From Hyphomicrobiales bacterium (GTDB taxonomy: Bacteria; Pseudomonadota; Alphaproteobacteria; Rhizobiales; Rhizobiaceae): 64,000 nt of DNA. The position numbers and the translations under genes are program-made. Each line of letters opens with the position of its first letter. Position 1 is the stretch's first letter. The notes below the pieces were generated by a model. It was not told the DNA's origin. It did no database searches and saw nothing but the letters and a program-made list of their open reading frames with translations. The stretch is from the NCBI GenBank assembly GCA_900471605.1, contig UCEY01000024.1, positions 1 through 64,000 on the forward strand, given 5' to 3'. Shown piece by piece: positions 54,401 through 63,108 of the stretch.

Positions 54401-55252
54401 TTCTGCCGGCCTTGGAGGCCGATGGTCCTGTCCTCCTCCGCAAAGACGGAGGGGTACCGCACCCGCCTGGTTCTCGACCGGCCGGCAAGAGCGGGTGTGG
54501 TGACGGCGCCGCTTGCGGAGGGTGTTGCGGGCCGCTTCGATCGCGCCACCGCGGTGGAAATCGAACTGTTCTTCGGCGGGCTGTCGTCGGCGGACGAACA
54601 GGCGGTGTTGAACGGTGAAAACCGGATTGCGGTCAAAGCGCGGAACGGCGCCTGGGAGGTGATCGGTTTTGCCGGTGCCGAGGAGGTCAGCCCGAATCGC
54701 TGGCGGCTGTCGAACCTGCTGCGCGGGCTGGCGGGAACCGAGGATGCCATGCGGTCGGGCACCGAGTCGAGCGCCGCCATCGTCGTGCTGGACGAGGCCG
54801 TGGTGCCGCTGGGGCTTTCGGCGGAGGAGCGTGGCCTTGCGATGAACTGGCTCGCGGAAAGCCTGGGGCAGGCCGGCGGACGATCCGGCCCGCGCGTATT
54901 TTCCGCAGGAATACGTGCCGAGACGCCGCTCTCGCCGGTGCATATCCGTGGCGAACGGCAGGCAGCCGGCAACATCCGGCTGACCTGGGTAAGGCGGGGC
55001 CGGATCGAGGCGGACAATTGGGACGGGACCGAGATTCCGCTGGACGAGCCGCAGGAGCGTTATCGGCTCGAGCTTCTCGACGGCGGTTCCGTCAGGCGCA
55101 GCGTCGAGGTGACCGAGCCGGCCTTCACCTACCCGGCGGCCGACGAGACCGCCGATTTCGGCGCGCCCCGGCCGAGCCTTTCGCTGCGGGTAAGGCAGCT
55201 GGGCCGGGCCGTCCCGCTCGGCATCCCGGCCGAGACGACCATTGAATTCTAA
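51437..55252 (+). CDS. GTA baseplate multidomain protein megatron (g15)
   Basis: A 1271-residue tail-tip/host-recognition protein, the largest of the cluster. It begins with a glycine/alanine-rich segment (MATILFQAAGAALGSVFG...). It has the GTA TIM-barrel-like domain (about 330-800: RGLKVYLYPFLMMDIAPGNGLPDPYGG; SAFPFVQEL-like; GVGPAGLVDPGPVDMVDPDHIFVWTWDARP) and C-terminal phage-tail/fibronectin-like parts ending TTIEF. The start is ATG 51437 with GAGGT eight bases before. The same protein is host-specificity determining in Rhodobacter GTA. Confidence 0.93.
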   Translation: MATILFQAAGAALGSVFGPVGAILGRAAGALAGSMVDRALIGGGGTTISGPRLATARIPGADEGTAINRVYGTVRIGGTLIWATRFEEEVTRERSGGKATSGPRVETFHYFANLAVGLCEGPIAAVRRVWADGRELDLTGVEMRIHRGDEAQLPDPLIEAKQGEGKAPAYRGLAYAVFERLPLGSFGNRIPLLQFEVLRPVGRLEEQIRAVTIIPGATEHGYATGPVIEKTGEGSARILNRHTLVAGTDWQASLDELQALCPNLERVALVISWFGTDLRAGHCRIVPGVEVPARWEESVEWSVAGLSRGEAHLVSRDAGPAFGGTPSDASVTQAVADLRARGLKVYLYPFLMMDIAPGNGLPDPYGGAEQAAFPWRGRITCFPSSADNTAGLRAQVEAFSAGAEGYRRMVLHYAGLSAAAGGVEGFILGSELRGLTQLRDESGAFPFVQELVRLAGDVRAIVGPGTKLTYGADWSEYFGYHPQDGSGEVHFHLDPLWASPDIDAVGIDNYMPLADWRDEDLSAGNPDGFRLADDAQAMAAQIAAGEGFDWYYASEADRRNRVRSPIGDGLAGKPWVYRYKDLHGWWSNPHFDRVDGGERLTPTAWVPGMKPIWFTELGCPAVDKGANQPNVFVDPKSAESALPHFSSGGRSDSMQRRLLEAHHEWWQGGVGPAGLVDPGPVDMVDPDHIFVWTWDARPVPAFPGDLSVWSDGSNWRTGHWLNGRLGGTTLADAIAAIFTEHGFRDFDVSEVSGDLTGYVQGDVTSARALLEPLLEVFQVDVAEDGGRLRFRSRLKASLAAKEITVVADVEDEPLWSENRGHDSDFAAEAVLTSYNPDLDYEQSGVRSRRARAESLRTLSYDLPAVLPEETSLEAVETLLRTHRIARRSLNFTLSPGDVSVEPGDPVRLALPDAGGPDGTFIVERIEEGVARRIEARHHAPLAPASHAGGDGRRNSGSAVSDAFAPVLHFLDLPRFAPGEVTGFARVAGFCRPWRPMVLSSSAKTEGYRTRLVLDRPARAGVVTAPLAEGVAGRFDRATAVEIELFFGGLSSADEQAVLNGENRIAVKARNGAWEVIGFAGAEEVSPNRWRLSNLLRGLAGTEDAMRSGTESSAAIVVLDEAVVPLGLSAEERGLAMNWLAESLGQAGGRSGPRVFSAGIRAETPLSPVHIRGERQAAGNIRLTWVRRGRIEADNWDGTEIPLDEPQERYRLELLDGGSVRRSVEVTEPAFTYPAADETADFGAPRPSLSLRVRQLGRAVPLGIPAETTIEF

Positions 55253-55273
55253 GTTGAAACAAGGAGACGAAGC

Positions 55274-55486
55274 ATGGACGGCATGAAGATGTGGTATCAG
55301 TCGAAAACGGTCTGGGGCGGGTTGATTGCGGTCGGCGCCTCGCTTCTGCAGGTGACGGGGATCCAGCTCGGAGCGGATGTTCAGGCCGATCTCGCGGACC
55401 TCGCGGTAACGCTGGCCGGGGCCGCCGGCGGGCTTTTTGCGATCTATGGGCGTGTCGCGGCGCAGACCGGAATCAGGGGAAAATAG
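55274..55486 (+). CDS. holin-like small membrane protein
   Basis: A 70-residue protein with two membrane segments (WGGLIAVGASLLQVTGIQ and LADLAVTLAGAAGGLFAIYG) and a short basic tail. The N-terminal MKMWYQSKTVWGG motif recurs in small phage/GTA-associated membrane proteins taken as holins. It lies 21 bases after the megatron gene with a GGAG RBS. It could release the GH19 endolysin at 38.9 kb. The assignment rests on size, topology and position. Confidence 0.6.
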   Translation: MDGMKMWYQSKTVWGGLIAVGASLLQVTGIQLGADVQADLADLAVTLAGAAGGLFAIYGRVAAQTGIRGK

Positions 55487-55603
55487 CCCCCTGAAGGAAT
55501 GCGTTACGGACCATTCATTTGCCATTCAGCCGCCTTTGGCTACATAATCCATCACATGCTTTGGACTTGAATCCTGTTTGTCTTGTGAGTGGAAATTGTA
55601 ACC

Positions 55604-55870
55604 ATGGCGCGACTGCCAATCATCGCGATACTGACCGCCGGCCTTGCCGGTTTCGCCGGCTTTTTGCCGGCAAAGGTCAATGCGGTTGATTATATGGTCC
55701 TCGTGGCCGGCGATTGCGGGTCGGCGGCGTCCCGCGTGGTGCGGGAAACCGGCGGCCAGCTCCTTTCCGCTCAGCCTTCCTCCGATGGCCAGACCTGCGT
55801 TGTGACGGTGCTCGTCCAGGGGGATGGCAACCAGAGACCGCGCAAGGTGACCGTCAGGGTTCCGATGTAA
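55604..55870 (+). CDS. feuN: FeuN-like small periplasmic protein
   Basis: An 88-residue exported protein. The signal peptide is MARLPIIAILTAGLAGFAGFLPAKVNA. The mature part has two cysteines (GDCGSAAS, QTCVVTV) and ends RKVTVRVPM. It directly precedes feuP and feuQ. In Sinorhizobium a small periplasmic protein, FeuN, encoded there keeps the FeuQ kinase off, and it is needed for viability. The identification is by context, size and export signal. Confidence 0.65.
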   Translation: MARLPIIAILTAGLAGFAGFLPAKVNAVDYMVLVAGDCGSAASRVVRETGGQLLSAQPSSDGQTCVVTVLVQGDGNQRPRKVTVRVPM

Positions 55871-55921
55871 AGCGGGTCCGGCGGTGATCGATCGCCGGTA
55901 ATATCATTCGAGGGGCGGTGC

Positions 55922-56593
55922 ATGCGCATTCTGGTGGTCGAAGACGACGTCAATCTCAACCGGCAGCTTTCGGATGCCCTGAAAGAGTCGGGTTATGTGG
56001 TCGACCAGGCGTTCGACGGCGAGGAAGGCCACTATCTCGGCGACACCGAACCTTATGACGCTGTCATCCTCGATATCGGCCTGCCGGTCATGGACGGCAT
56101 CACCGTCGTCGAGAAATGGCGTGCCGGCGGCAAGGGCATGCCGGTGCTGATGCTGACCGCCCGCGACCGCTGGAGCGACAAGGTTGCGGGCATCGATGCC
56201 GGTGCCGACGACTATGTCGCAAAACCCTTCCATGTGGAGGAAGTGCTGGCCCGCGTGCGGGCGTTGATCCGCCGGGCGGCGGGGCATTCGTCCTCCGAAA
56301 TCGTCTGCGGGCCCGTGCGGCTCGATACCAAGGCCTCCAAGGCGAGCGTCGAAGGCGTCGCCCTGAAGCTCACCTCGCACGAATTCAGGCTTCTGTCCTA
56401 CCTGATGCATCACATGGGGCAGGTCGTTTCCCGCACCGAGCTTGTGGAGCATATGTATGATCAGGATTTCGACCGCGATTCCAATACGATCGAAGTTTTC
56501 GTGGGCCGGCTTCGCAAGAAGCTCGGAGTCGACCTCATCGAAACGGTCCGCGGCCTCGGATACAGGATGCAAGCGCCAAACGATGCGCGTTAA
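55922..56593 (+). CDS. feuP: OmpR-family response regulator FeuP
   Basis: A 223-residue two-component regulator. The receiver domain has phospho-acceptor D51 (VILDIGLPVMDG) with acidic D8-D9 and K101 (YVAKPF). The winged-helix DNA-binding domain follows: LTSHEFRLLSYLMHHMGQVVSR, then FVGRLRKKLGVDLIETVRGLGYRM. In Sinorhizobium FeuP-FeuQ activates ndvA (cyclic glucan export) and genes for low-osmolarity and symbiosis. GAGGGG precedes ATG 55922. Confidence 0.92.
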   Translation: MRILVVEDDVNLNRQLSDALKESGYVVDQAFDGEEGHYLGDTEPYDAVILDIGLPVMDGITVVEKWRAGGKGMPVLMLTARDRWSDKVAGIDAGADDYVAKPFHVEEVLARVRALIRRAAGHSSSEIVCGPVRLDTKASKASVEGVALKLTSHEFRLLSYLMHHMGQVVSRTELVEHMYDQDFDRDSNTIEVFVGRLRKKLGVDLIETVRGLGYRMQAPNDAR

Positions 56594-58007
56594 ATTCCGG
56601 ATGATCGGACCAAGATCGCTGACTGCCCGCGTGCTGCTTCTGGCCACGCTGTGGTCGGCGTTGGCCCTGGTGGTCATTTCGATCGTCATCTCGCAGCTCT
56701 ACCGGCAGTCGGCCGAACGCGCCTTCACCGATCTCCTGCGCGCCCAGCTCTATAACGTCATCAACTCGATCACGATCGGCGACGACAACAAGCTCTCGGG
56801 CAGCCCTCAGCTCGGCGACCTGCGTTTCTCGCAGCCGGAAACCGGCTGGTACTGGATTATCGAGCCGCTCGGCACCTTCGCGGCGACGCCGCTTTCCTCC
56901 TCTTCGCTCGGCACTTCGAATATCAGCGTGCCGTCGATCCTGGCGGTGCCGTTCAACAATCGCTATGAGCGCTTCTATCCCGCGATCGATGCCTACAAGA
57001 ACAATGTCCTGGTCGCCGAGACCGAGGTCGTGCTCGATGGCGAAGGCCGCGCCGCGCGCTTCCGCGTGTCGGGCAATCTCGCGGTCGTCGAGGAGGATAT
57101 CCAGGCCTTTACCCGCAGTCTCTATATCGCGCTCGCCGTCTTCGGTTTCGGCAGCCTGGTCGTCAACGGCCTGGCGATCCTGTACGGCCTGCAGCCGCTC
57201 GATGGCGCCCGGCGTTCGCTCGAAAGGGTGCGGCGCGGCGAGGCGGAGCGGCTGGAAGGCGAGTTTCCCCGTGAGATCATGCCGCTTGCCAGCGATATCA
57301 ACGCGCTGATTGAAAGCAATCGCCGCATCGTCGAGCGGGCCCGCATGCAGGTCGGCAATCTCGCCCATTCACTGAAGACGCCGATCGCGGTTCTGCTCAA
57401 CGAATCGCGCACCGTCGAAAAGGTGCAGTCGGATATGGTGCGGTCGCAGGCGGAGGGCATGCAGGCGCAGGTGCAGTCCTACCTGAACCGGGCGCGCATA
57501 GCCGCCCAGCGCGAATCCCTGCTTGCGCGGACCGAGCTGGAGCCGGTGCTGGAACGCCTGGTCAGGGTGATGCGGCGGCTCAATCCCGAAAAGGAATTCC
57601 ATCTGTCGGTTTTCCCGCCCGGTGTGGCGCTCGCCATGGAACAGCAGGACGTCGAGGAAACGATCGGCAACCTGCTCGAAAACGCTGCGCGCTTCTGCGA
57701 GACCGGCGTTTGGATCACCGCGACCCCGACGTCCGGCCCCCAGTCCGGCGAAGGCGAACCCGCACGGCGCCACTGGATCGAGATTGCCGTCGAGGATGAC
57801 GGCCCCGGCCTCGAGCCGGACCAGATCCGCGAGGCGATGAAACGCGGCAGGCGGCTGGACGAAAGCAAGCCGGGCGCCGGGCTCGGACTGTCCATCGTGC
57901 GCGAGATCACCGGCGAGTACCAGGGTTCGGTCGAACTGACGCGCGGGACGCGCGGTGGCTTGAGGGCACAGCTTCTGCTGCCGGGTGTTGTGAAGGAAAC
58001 CGCCTGA
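56583..58007 (+). CDS. feuQ: sensor histidine kinase FeuQ
   Basis: A 474-residue membrane kinase. Membrane segments at about 16-38 and 180-202 enclose a periplasmic sensor of about 140 residues. A HAMP-like region follows, then the phospho-acceptor H262 (NLAHSLKTPIAVL) and a HATPase domain (N-box TIGNLLENAARFCE, VEDDGPGLEPDQ, GAGLGLSIVREI). The start ATG 56583 lies inside the end of feuP (overlap of 11 bases). The architecture is PhoQ-like; the input is probably periplasmic, modulated by FeuN. Confidence 0.92.
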   Translation: MRVKFRMIGPRSLTARVLLLATLWSALALVVISIVISQLYRQSAERAFTDLLRAQLYNVINSITIGDDNKLSGSPQLGDLRFSQPETGWYWIIEPLGTFAATPLSSSSLGTSNISVPSILAVPFNNRYERFYPAIDAYKNNVLVAETEVVLDGEGRAARFRVSGNLAVVEEDIQAFTRSLYIALAVFGFGSLVVNGLAILYGLQPLDGARRSLERVRRGEAERLEGEFPREIMPLASDINALIESNRRIVERARMQVGNLAHSLKTPIAVLLNESRTVEKVQSDMVRSQAEGMQAQVQSYLNRARIAAQRESLLARTELEPVLERLVRVMRRLNPEKEFHLSVFPPGVALAMEQQDVEETIGNLLENAARFCETGVWITATPTSGPQSGEGEPARRHWIEIAVEDDGPGLEPDQIREAMKRGRRLDESKPGAGLGLSIVREITGEYQGSVELTRGTRGGLRAQLLLPGVVKETA

Positions 58008-58264
58008 ACGGCAGGTTCAGCCATATCGCCGTCTAAAACTGTGGCTTATGGGCAACAGCATTCTGTTCCCTGCCTTTGATTATGGACGGATTGATCGCCT
58101 GCTATATCTTTGTGTAAACGGACATTCATAGGATTGTCCGCTAATATTCGGGGGGCTGAAAGATTACCGGAATTGTGTGTTTTCCCAGCGACGCCATAAT
58201 GATGCCATGCCGGGACGGGACCAGTCTCGGCAAGATTTCCGAAGCACGACCGGTTTCCGACACG

Positions 58265-58699
58265 ATGCGACTATTGAGCCTCCGAAATGCCGTTTCATCG
58301 TTTGTGGTCGCCGGCCTGCTGGCCGGTTGCGGCACCACGTCGGGTGGGGGAACCGGTGGCGGGCGCGGCCTGCTGACGCCGCGGCCTTCGCCATCGACGT
58401 CCTATATTTCCGCGCTACAGGGCGGCATTGTCGGTCGCACGGGCGCGGCGCTTTCGGCAAGCGATCGTTCCCGCGCGCTCGAGGCCGAATATCGTGCCCT
58501 GGAAGGAGCGGCCGGCGGCGAGGCCATCACCTGGAAGGGCGATGATGCGAACGGTCAGGTTGTCGCCAACGCTCCCTATCAGGTCGGCACCCAGAATTGC
58601 CGCCAGTACCGCCATACGGTGACGATGAATGGCCGCGACATGACGGCACGGGGCGCCGCCTGCCGCAATTCGAACGGCACCTGGACGCCGCTCACCTGA
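58265..58699 (+). CDS. surface lipoprotein, RT0821/Lpp0805 (17-kDa antigen) type
   Basis: A 144-residue lipoprotein. The lipobox is VAGLLAGCGTTS, with lipidation on the Cys at 22. The mature part is glycine-rich (GGGTGGGRG), then reads LQGGIVGRTGAALSASDRSRALEAEYRALEG, then a beta-rich tail (QVGTQNCRQYRHTVTMNGRDMTARGAACRNSNGTW). This is the RT0821/Lpp0805 rickettsial 17-kDa-antigen-like outer-membrane family. The start is ATG 58265. Confidence 0.85.
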   Translation: MRLLSLRNAVSSFVVAGLLAGCGTTSGGGTGGGRGLLTPRPSPSTSYISALQGGIVGRTGAALSASDRSRALEAEYRALEGAAGGEAITWKGDDANGQVVANAPYQVGTQNCRQYRHTVTMNGRDMTARGAACRNSNGTWTPLT

Positions 58700-58858
58700 T
58701 TCCTGTCTGATTTTCCTCTGCGGCTGTTTGACATGGGTCATGGCCGCCGGATCGGATTGGCCCAATATGCAGGTTGAACTTGCGGCCAAACGCCTCAAAT
58801 TCACGTCAACGCCGGCTGCGCTGTTGGAAAGCGCGGGCCGTTGCAGTAATGGGCCACT

Positions 58859-59995
58859 ATGGTTTTATGGATCATCCTCGCAGCTCTGACGGCGGCCGTT
58901 GCGGCAATCCTCATCCTGCCTTTTGCCCGAGCCACCAAAGCAGCGTCGGCTGACCGGGCCGGAGAGGTCGCCGTTTATCGCGACCAGCTGGCCGAACTGG
59001 ACCGCGACCGGGCCCAGGGCCTGATCAATGCGGAGGAGGCCGAATACGCCCGCGCCGAAATCGGCCGCCGGCTGCTCGCCGCCGCCGGCGCTGGGGAGGC
59101 CGGGGAGACCGCCGCCCCGAAGACGCGAAAACATGGTCTCGCCACTGCCGCGGTCACGCTGATGCCGCCCGTCGTCGGGCTCTGTCTTTACCTGGCGCTC
59201 GGCAATCCCGGGCTGCCGGACCAGCCGCTGGAAGCGCGGCTTGCCAATCCCGGCAACAATGTCGCGCTGCTGGTCGCCAAGGCAGAGCGGCATCTGGCCG
59301 AAAACCCCAATGATGGCGCCGGCTGGGATCTGCTCGCGCCGATCTATTTCCGCTCCATGCGGCTCGGTGATGCGGAACTCGCCTATCGCAATGCCATCCG
59401 TATCCTCGGCCCCAATCCCGTCAGGCTCGCGGGACTTGGCGAAACGCTGGTCGCTTCGAACGACGGGATCGTCACCGAGGATGCGCGTGCCGCATTCGAA
59501 CAGGCGATGAAGCTCGATCCGGACAACCCGCGCTCGCGTTTCTATGTCGGTCTGGGCTTCGAACAGGCCGGCCGGGCGGCGGAGGCGAGGGCGCAGTTCG
59601 AAACGATCGCCAAGGCCTCGCCCCCGGACGCGCCGTGGATGCAGCTCGTCAACCAGCATATCGCCAGGAATGGTGGTACCGTCGTTTCCGGTAAGGGCAC
59701 GGCGCAGGCGCTCGGCAATCCGAGCCAGGCGGACATGGCGGCGGCCGAAAACATGTCGCAGGGCGACCGGCAGGCGATGGTCCGCGGCATGGTCGACAGC
59801 CTTGCGGAGCGGCTGAAACAGGATCCCAACAATCTCGAAGGCTGGGTAAGGCTGGTGCGCTCCTATGCCGTGCTCGGCGATAAACCCAAGGCAGAAGAGG
59901 CGCTGAAGAGCGGCCTCAAGCAGTTCCCCTCATCCGGCGAGCTTGTGGCGCTCGCCAACGAGATGGGGCTTGCCGTCGAAGGAGTGGCGCAATGA
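58859..59995 (+). CDS. ccmI: c-type cytochrome biogenesis protein CcmI
   Basis: A 378-residue apocytochrome chaperone of the CcmFH haem-ligation complex, in the inner membrane facing the periplasm. Two membrane segments ([22 protein letters not shown]; about 96-116) are followed by tetratricopeptide-like repeats (about 130-370), including [34 protein letters not shown]. The first-gene position and overlap with ccmE are standard. Also called cycH. Confidence 0.93.
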   Translation: MVLWIILAALTAAVAAILILPFARATKAASADRAGEVAVYRDQLAELDRDRAQGLINAEEAEYARAEIGRRLLAAAGAGEAGETAAPKTRKHGLATAAVTLMPPVVGLCLYLALGNPGLPDQPLEARLANPGNNVALLVAKAERHLAENPNDGAGWDLLAPIYFRSMRLGDAELAYRNAIRILGPNPVRLAGLGETLVASNDGIVTEDARAAFEQAMKLDPDNPRSRFYVGLGFEQAGRAAEARAQFETIAKASPPDAPWMQLVNQHIARNGGTVVSGKGTAQALGNPSQADMAAAENMSQGDRQAMVRGMVDSLAERLKQDPNNLEGWVRLVRSYAVLGDKPKAEEALKSGLKQFPSSGELVALANEMGLAVEGVAQ

Positions 59996-60507
59996 CCCGC
60001 AAACAGAAGCGGCTGGCGGTGATCGCGGGCGGCATGAGCTTCATCCTCGTCGCGGTGCTGCTCGTCATGTTCGCCTTCAGCCAGTCGGTCGCCTATTTCT
60101 TCATGCCGGCCGACCTCGCCAAGGCCGACATCAAGCCCGGCACCCGCATCAGGCTCGGCGGACTGGTGGCCGAGGGCTCGGTGAAACGCGGCCAGGGCTC
60201 GACCGTGAGCTTTACGGTGACGGACGGAACCGGCAATGTGCCAGTGACCTATACGGGCATCCTGCCGGACCTGTTTCGCGAGGGGCAGGGTGTCGTGACG
60301 GAGGGCGCTTTCGACGCTGCATCGCACGGGTTCGTGGCCGACAGCGTGCTTGCCAAGCATGACGAGAACTATATGCCCAAGGAAGTCGCCGACCGGCTGA
60401 AGAAGGAAGGCGTCTGGGAAGACGGCAAGGGCAGCAAGGGCCAGGCGAACCAGGGCCAGACGAACCAGGGGCAGAACACCGGAGCCAAGGGGACGGCAAC
60501 CAGATGA
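59992..60507 (+). CDS. ccmE: haem chaperone CcmE
   Basis: A 171-residue periplasmic haem chaperone with an N-terminal anchor (about 8-35). H123 in AKHDENYMP is the covalent haem ligand and Y127 the axial residue (H-x3-Y). The C-terminal 26 residues are a disordered Gly/Gln/Asn tail encoded by a 15-base tandem repeat at about 60439-60476 ([12 protein letters not shown]). It overlaps ccmI and ccmF by four bases each. Confidence 0.95.
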   Translation: MTRKQKRLAVIAGGMSFILVAVLLVMFAFSQSVAYFFMPADLAKADIKPGTRIRLGGLVAEGSVKRGQGSTVSFTVTDGTGNVPVTYTGILPDLFREGQGVVTEGAFDAASHGFVADSVLAKHDENYMPKEVADRLKKEGVWEDGKGSKGQANQGQTNQGQNTGAKGTATR

Positions 60508-62492
60508 TCATCGAGATCGGCCACTATGCGCTCGTTCTGGCGCTCGCAACCGCGCTGATCCTGTCGGTCCTGCCGGTGATCGGTGCAAGGCGCGGCGATG
60601 CGGCGATGATGGCGCTGGCGCCGACCGGCTCGCTGGTGCTGTTTGCGCTCGTTACCCTTTCTTTCGGAGCGCTGACCTGGGCCTATGTGGTCTCGGATTT
60701 TTCGGTTGCGAACGTCTGGGAAAACTCCCACTCGCTGATGCCGCTGATCTACAAATATTCCGGCGTCTGGGGCAATCATGAAGGCTCGATGCTGCTCTGG
60801 CTGCTGATCCTCGTCTTTTTCAGCGCACTCGTCGCCGTCTTCGGCGGGAACCTGCCGGATACGCTGCGGGCCAATGTTCTCGCTGTTCAGGCCTGGATCT
60901 CGACCGCCTTCCTTTTGTTCATCCTCTTGACCTCCAATCCGTTCCTGCGCCTCGATCCGGCGCCGGCGGAGGGGCAGGACCTCAACCCGGTTCTGCAGGA
61001 TTTCGGCCTCGCGGTGCATCCGCCGCTTCTCTATCTCGGTTATGTCGGCTTCTCCGTCTGCTTCTCGTTTGCCGTCGCCGCATTGATCGAAGGCCGCATC
61101 GATGCCGCCTGGGCCCGCTGGGTGCGGCCCTGGACACTTGCCGCCTGGACGTTTCTCACCGCCGGCATCGCCATGGGATCCTACTGGGCCTATTACGAGC
61201 TCGGCTGGGGCGGCTGGTGGTTCTGGGATCCGGTCGAAAACGCCTCCTTCATGCCCTGGCTCGCCGGCACGGCGCTCCTGCATTCGGCGCTCGTCATGGA
61301 AAAGCGCGAGGCCCTGAAGATCTGGACCGTGCTTCTGGCGATCATGACCTTCTCGTTGTCGCTGCTCGGCACCTTCCTGGTGCGCTCTGGCGTGCTGACC
61401 TCGGTGCATTCGTTTGCGACCGATCCGACCCGCGGCATCTTCATCCTGTGCATTCTCGCCATCTTCATCGGCGGCGCCTTCGTGCTGTTTGCCTGGCGGG
61501 CGCCGATGCTCAAGGCCGGCGGTATTTTTGCGCCGATCTCGCGCGAAGGCGCGCTGGTGCTCAACAACCTGATCCTGACGGTGGCGACCGCCACCGTGCT
61601 GACCGGCACGCTCTATCCGCTGATCCTCGAAACGCTGACCGGCGAAAAGATCTCGGTCGGCGCGCCGTTCTTCAACATGACCTTCGGCCTGCTGATGCTG
61701 CCGCTTCTGGTCGCCGTTCCGTTCGGGCCGGTTCTGGCCTGGAAGCGCGGCGATCTCCTGGGCGCCCTGCAGCGGCTCTGGGTGTTCGCCGGGCTTTCGA
61801 TGTTTGCGGGCCTGGCCTTCTTCTACATCCAGAACGGTGGGCCGGTTCTGGCGATCTTCGGCCTGGCGCTCGGCTTCTGGGGCATGATCGGCGCGCTTGC
61901 CGACCTCTGGTATCGCGGCAATTTCGCCAAGGTCGGGTTCTCCGTCGGCGTCAAGCGGCTCATCGGCCTGCCGCGTTCGGTATTCGGCACGGCGATCGCC
62001 CATTTCGGCCTCGGCGTCACGGTGCTCGGGATCTTTGCGGCGACGACCTTCGGCACCGAGACGGTGGTCGAGATGAAGCAGGGCGCTTCCGTCGATGTCG
62101 GCGGTTATTCGCTGACCTATGACGGGCTGCGCGATGCGGTCGGGCCGAACTATACCGAGAGCCGCGGGCATTTCGCCGTCAGCCGCGGCGGCGTTGAGGT
62201 CGCCGATGTCTGGTCGTCGAAACGGCTCTATACGGCGCGGCGGATGCCGACGACCGAGGCCGGCATCCTCACCTTCGGCCTCAGCCAGCTCTACGTGTCG
62301 CTCGGCGACGCGATGGAAGGCGGCGGCATGGTCGTGCGCATCTGGTGGAAGCCGTTCATCCTCTGCATCTGGGGCGGCGCGCTGGTGATGATGGCGGGCG
62401 GGTTCGTCTCGCTGTCGGACAGGCGGCTCAGGGTGGGCGCGCCGAGCCGCAAGGCGAAGCCGGTCAAGGCAAGACTGGAGGCGGCGGAGTGA
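60504..62492 (+). CDS. ccmF: cytochrome c haem lyase subunit CcmF
   Basis: A 662-residue, about 15-helix inner-membrane protein catalysing haem attachment to apocytochrome c. The tryptophan-rich haem-handling motif [19 protein letters not shown] is at about 233-251. Conserved histidines follow ([23 protein letters not shown]). A long open frame on the opposite strand is an artefact of codon usage. It overlaps ccmE and ccmH. Confidence 0.95.
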   Translation: MIIEIGHYALVLALATALILSVLPVIGARRGDAAMMALAPTGSLVLFALVTLSFGALTWAYVVSDFSVANVWENSHSLMPLIYKYSGVWGNHEGSMLLWLLILVFFSALVAVFGGNLPDTLRANVLAVQAWISTAFLLFILLTSNPFLRLDPAPAEGQDLNPVLQDFGLAVHPPLLYLGYVGFSVCFSFAVAALIEGRIDAAWARWVRPWTLAAWTFLTAGIAMGSYWAYYELGWGGWWFWDPVENASFMPWLAGTALLHSALVMEKREALKIWTVLLAIMTFSLSLLGTFLVRSGVLTSVHSFATDPTRGIFILCILAIFIGGAFVLFAWRAPMLKAGGIFAPISREGALVLNNLILTVATATVLTGTLYPLILETLTGEKISVGAPFFNMTFGLLMLPLLVAVPFGPVLAWKRGDLLGALQRLWVFAGLSMFAGLAFFYIQNGGPVLAIFGLALGFWGMIGALADLWYRGNFAKVGFSVGVKRLIGLPRSVFGTAIAHFGLGVTVLGIFAATTFGTETVVEMKQGASVDVGGYSLTYDGLRDAVGPNYTESRGHFAVSRGGVEVADVWSSKRLYTARRMPTTEAGILTFGLSQLYVSLGDAMEGGGMVVRIWWKPFILCIWGGALVMMAGGFVSLSDRRLRVGAPSRKAKPVKARLEAAE

Positions 62493-62962
62493 TGGCGAAC
62501 TCGTGCACGTTCCGGATCGTTCTTGCAATGGTCCTGGCGCTCTTCGCCCCCCTCCCGGCCTTCGCCGTCAACCCCGACGAGGTCCTCTCCAACCCCGTCC
62601 TCGAACAGCGCGCTCGCAATCTTTCGGCGCAGCTGCGCTGCATGGTGTGCCAGAACCAGTCGATCGACGATTCCAATGCGGAGCTTGCCCGCGACCTGCG
62701 CGTGCTGGTGCGCGAGCGGTTGACGAACGGCGATACGGACGATCAGGTGGTCGACTATGTCGTGTCCCGCTACGGGGAATTCGTGCTTCTGAAACCGCGC
62801 CTCAGCGCCAAGACGGTGATCCTCTGGGCGACGCCGGTCCTGCTGTTGCTGGTCGGTGCGATCGCCATCCTGGTCTTCGTCCGCACCCGTCCAAGCCAAC
62901 GCGCGGTTGCGGCGCTGACGGCCGAGGAGCAGGCTCGGATCGAGGAACTTCTGAAAAAATAG
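62492..62962 (+). CDS. ccmH: cytochrome c maturation thiol reductase CcmH
   Basis: A 156-residue protein: signal/anchor, then the active-site [10 protein letters not shown] (C50, C53), which reduces the CXXCH disulfide of apocytochrome before haem ligation, [21 protein letters not shown], and a C-terminal membrane segment ([22 protein letters not shown]). The ATG overlaps the ccmF stop by one base. It is the last gene of ccmIEFH (cycHJKL); the degP promoter lies in the 146-base gap after it. Confidence 0.95.
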   Translation: MANSCTFRIVLAMVLALFAPLPAFAVNPDEVLSNPVLEQRARNLSAQLRCMVCQNQSIDDSNAELARDLRVLVRERLTNGDTDDQVVDYVVSRYGEFVLLKPRLSAKTVILWATPVLLLLVGAIAILVFVRTRPSQRAVAALTAEEQARIEELLKK

Positions 62963-63108
62963 CGGTCTGAAACCCGCACGGGCGAACATTACCAATATTT
63001 CATTCGGCCGCCACCTGCAGTTAACCTCAGAGCGCCTATATCTCTCGTCATCCACCGCTTGGCTGGCCTCCAGCCAGTATGACTGAAGAGAAGAAGGTAG
63101 CTTAAAAC

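Noticed and set aside
36200..55500. Prophage interpretation of the structural gene cluster
   Set aside because: Gene order and families (gene-transfer-agent protein, DUF2460/DUF2163, NlpC/P60, megatron) are those of GTAs, and integrase, repressor, excisionase and replication genes are absent.
60369..62528. Long open frame antisense to ccmF
   Set aside because: Composition is extremely Glu/Arg-rich with no family features; CcmF is certain.
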